Assembly: GCF_019266065.1 (NCBI RefSeq)
Contig: NZ_LPNR01000102.1
Coordinates: 1 to 64,000, forward strand
Source of the DNA: Nocardia sp. MH4
GTDB taxonomy: Bacteria > Actinomycetota > Actinomycetes > Mycobacteriales > Mycobacteriaceae
Length of the DNA stretch: 64,000 nt
Direction: 5' to 3'
Position numbers and translations under genes: made by a program. A model generated the notes under the pieces. The model saw nothing but the letters and a program-made list of their open reading frames with translations, searched no databases and was not told the DNA's origin. Below, one piece after another: positions 62,872 to 64,000 of the stretch. Every line of letters starts with the position of its first letter. Within the stretch, counting starts at the first letter, position 1.

Positions 62872-64000
62872 TCGTCTCCTTCGTGGGATCGCCGCAACCC
62901 GGCGAACTTGCCGTGGCCTGCCAGCAGGCGCGCGGGCGCGCCGCGCTCCACGATCACGCCGTCGTCCACCATGACGACGGTGTCGGCATCGGCGATCGTC
63001 TCCAGCCGGTGCGCGATGACCAGGATCGTCCGGTCCGCGCGCAGGCTCGACAGTGCTTGGCGCACCGCTTGTTCGGTCTGTGGATCGGCGAAGGACGTGG
63101 CCTCGTCGAGCACCAGGATCGGGGTGTCGGCCAGCAGAGCGCGGGCCAGGGCGAGTCGTTGCGCCTCACCACCGGACAGGCCGGCCTCCACGCCGAGCAC
63201 TGTGTCGTATCCGCGCGGGAGTTCGGTGATCCGGTCGTGGATGCCCGCCAGCCGGGCCGCGTGGACCACCCGCTCGTGGTCGGCGTGCGGGACCGCCAGC
63301 GCGATATTGTCGGCCACCGACGCCCGCAGCAAGCGCACATCCTGGAAGACGAACGACACCTCGCGATACAGCCGGTGACTGCCGATCTCGCGCAGGTCGA
63401 CGCCGCCGAGGGTGATCGTGCCGCCCGTCGGATCGAAGAATCGCGGAAGTAGCCGCACGAGCGTGGATTTGCCGCTGCCCGACGGCCCCACGAGGGCGGT
63501 GACCGTCCCCGGCTCCAGCACCAGGTCGATCCCGCGCAGCACCTCACGGTCGGCGTCGTAGCCGAACCGGACGCCGCGCAGTTCCACGCGATGCCCGCGC
63601 GGCTCGACGGGCGCGGCCGGCTCGGGCAGCGGTTCGACGTCGAGGACGTCCCGGATCCGCCCGACCGCGCGGCCCGCGGCCTGCAGGTCGTCGAAGCCGT
63701 GGCCCAGCGCCGCGACCGGGGCGGTCAACCCGAGGCCGAGCAGCAGGAACGGCAGCAGATCGGCGGGCGCCATCGCGTCCGTCGTGATCAGGAACGTGCC
63801 GCCGACCAGGACCACGAGCAGCACGAACGGGGGCGACAACGCCAGCTGCATCGCGGCGGCGATCGGCGAGAGCCCGCGCGCCCAGCGCAGGAACGTATCG
63901 GCGAAATCGTCCACCGCCGAACGGAATCGACGGTGCGCCCGGTCGCCGCCGCCGAACGCCTTGACCTCGGCGATGCCCTGCACGAACTCCACCACCGCGT
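62868..64000 (-). CDS. ABC exporter-fold ATPase/permease half-transporter, 5' end missing
   Basis: The C-terminal 375-plus residues of a second half-transporter; its start is off the right edge. Visible: last membrane helices (PIAAAMQLALSPPFVLLVVL, LLPFLLLGLGLTAPVAALGH), Walker A LVGPSGSGKSTLVRLLPRFF, Q-loop SFVFQDVRLLRASVADN, signature LSGGEAQRLALARALLADTP, Walker B ILVLDEATSFADP, H-loop VIAHRLETIADADTVV. ATGA overlap with the downstream ABC gene indicates a heterodimeric transporter. First domain unknown because truncated. Confidence 0.88.
   Translation of the reverse strand, partial: AVVEFVQGIAEVKAFGGGDRAHRRFRSAVDDFADTFLRWARGLSPIAAAMQLALSPPFVLLVVLVGGTFLITTDAMAPADLLPFLLLGLGLTAPVAALGHGFDDLQAAGRAVGRIRDVLDVEPLPEPAAPVEPRGHRVELRGVRFGYDADREVLRGIDLVLEPGTVTALVGPSGSGKSTLVRLLPRFFDPTGGTITLGGVDLREIGSHRLYREVSFVFQDVRLLRASVADNIALAVPHADHERVVHAARLAGIHDRITELPRGYDTVLGVEAGLSGGEAQRLALARALLADTPILVLDEATSFADPQTEQAVRQALSSLRADRTILVIAHRLETIADADTVVMVDDGVIVERGAPARLLAGHGKFAGLRRSHEGDE

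Overview
The window is high-GC, densely coding actinobacterial DNA from a mycolic-acid producer (order Mycobacteriales), most likely Nocardia or a close relative such as Rhodococcus or Gordonia. The main evidence is a FAS-II operon in mycobacterial order (mabR-fabD-acpM-kasA-accD6) lying directly behind aceE. It has one KAS gene of exactly KasA length and catalytic numbering, and a MabR-type operator. A second mycobacterial-style block on the left runs cobC, ptpA, SURF1, cobD. Strand and family assignments were read from translated sequence; no database was searched.

Layout. 0-14 kb: cobalamin genes (cobC fragment, cobD), the tyrosine phosphatase ptpA, a SURF1 protein, an ECF41/SigJ sigma factor, alanine dehydrogenase, a cysteine-rich lipoprotein, a metallo-beta-lactamase-fold protein, GlxA- and TetR-type regulators, a gamma-class carbonic-anhydrase-like protein, an apparently orphan adenine DNA methyltransferase, a nitroreductase and an HxlR regulator. 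14-23 kb: the fatty-acid/mycolate operon and aceE, all on the minus strand. 23-25 kb: lipoprotein, DUF3052, AhpE peroxiredoxin and tRNA-Val(UAC). 25-34 kb: an accessory stretch with a nucleotidyltransferase, a histidine phosphatase variant, a three-gene ECF sigma operon led by a 29-residue membrane peptide, a methyltransferase, a secreted glycine-zipper protein behind a decayed flavoprotein, an ADP-ribosylglycohydrolase and small lipoproteins.

34-47 kb: two serine beta-lactamase-like hydrolases, then a complete zinc import locus (aztD, aztC, a fused aztB and divergent aztA) around a Zur-type box, a mycofactocin-type (NDMA-dependent) alcohol dehydrogenase with a KstR-type operator, a DinB protein, an APH-type kinase and a fused PabA-PabB. 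47-53 kb: the most unusual region. A TerD/DUF2510/zinc-ribbon/TerB-like/HNH-nuclease protein, an inverted pair of near-identical two-helix membrane proteins, an FBP-type zinc protein, a small monooxygenase and a TerD-vWA protein lie together; this is the best candidate for an undescribed system. 53-64 kb: a translationally coupled ABC transporter plus two-component operon, an aldo/keto reductase divergent from a TetR gene with duplicated palindromic operators, an alpha/beta hydrolase, an NDH-2-like flavoprotein behind a CRP-like box, and a coupled pair of fused ABC transporters running off the right edge.

Genes are mostly separated by perfect GC-rich hairpins at convergent ends, and many operons use 4-base ATGA/GTGA overlaps. 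No CRISPR array, insertion sequence or rRNA was seen.
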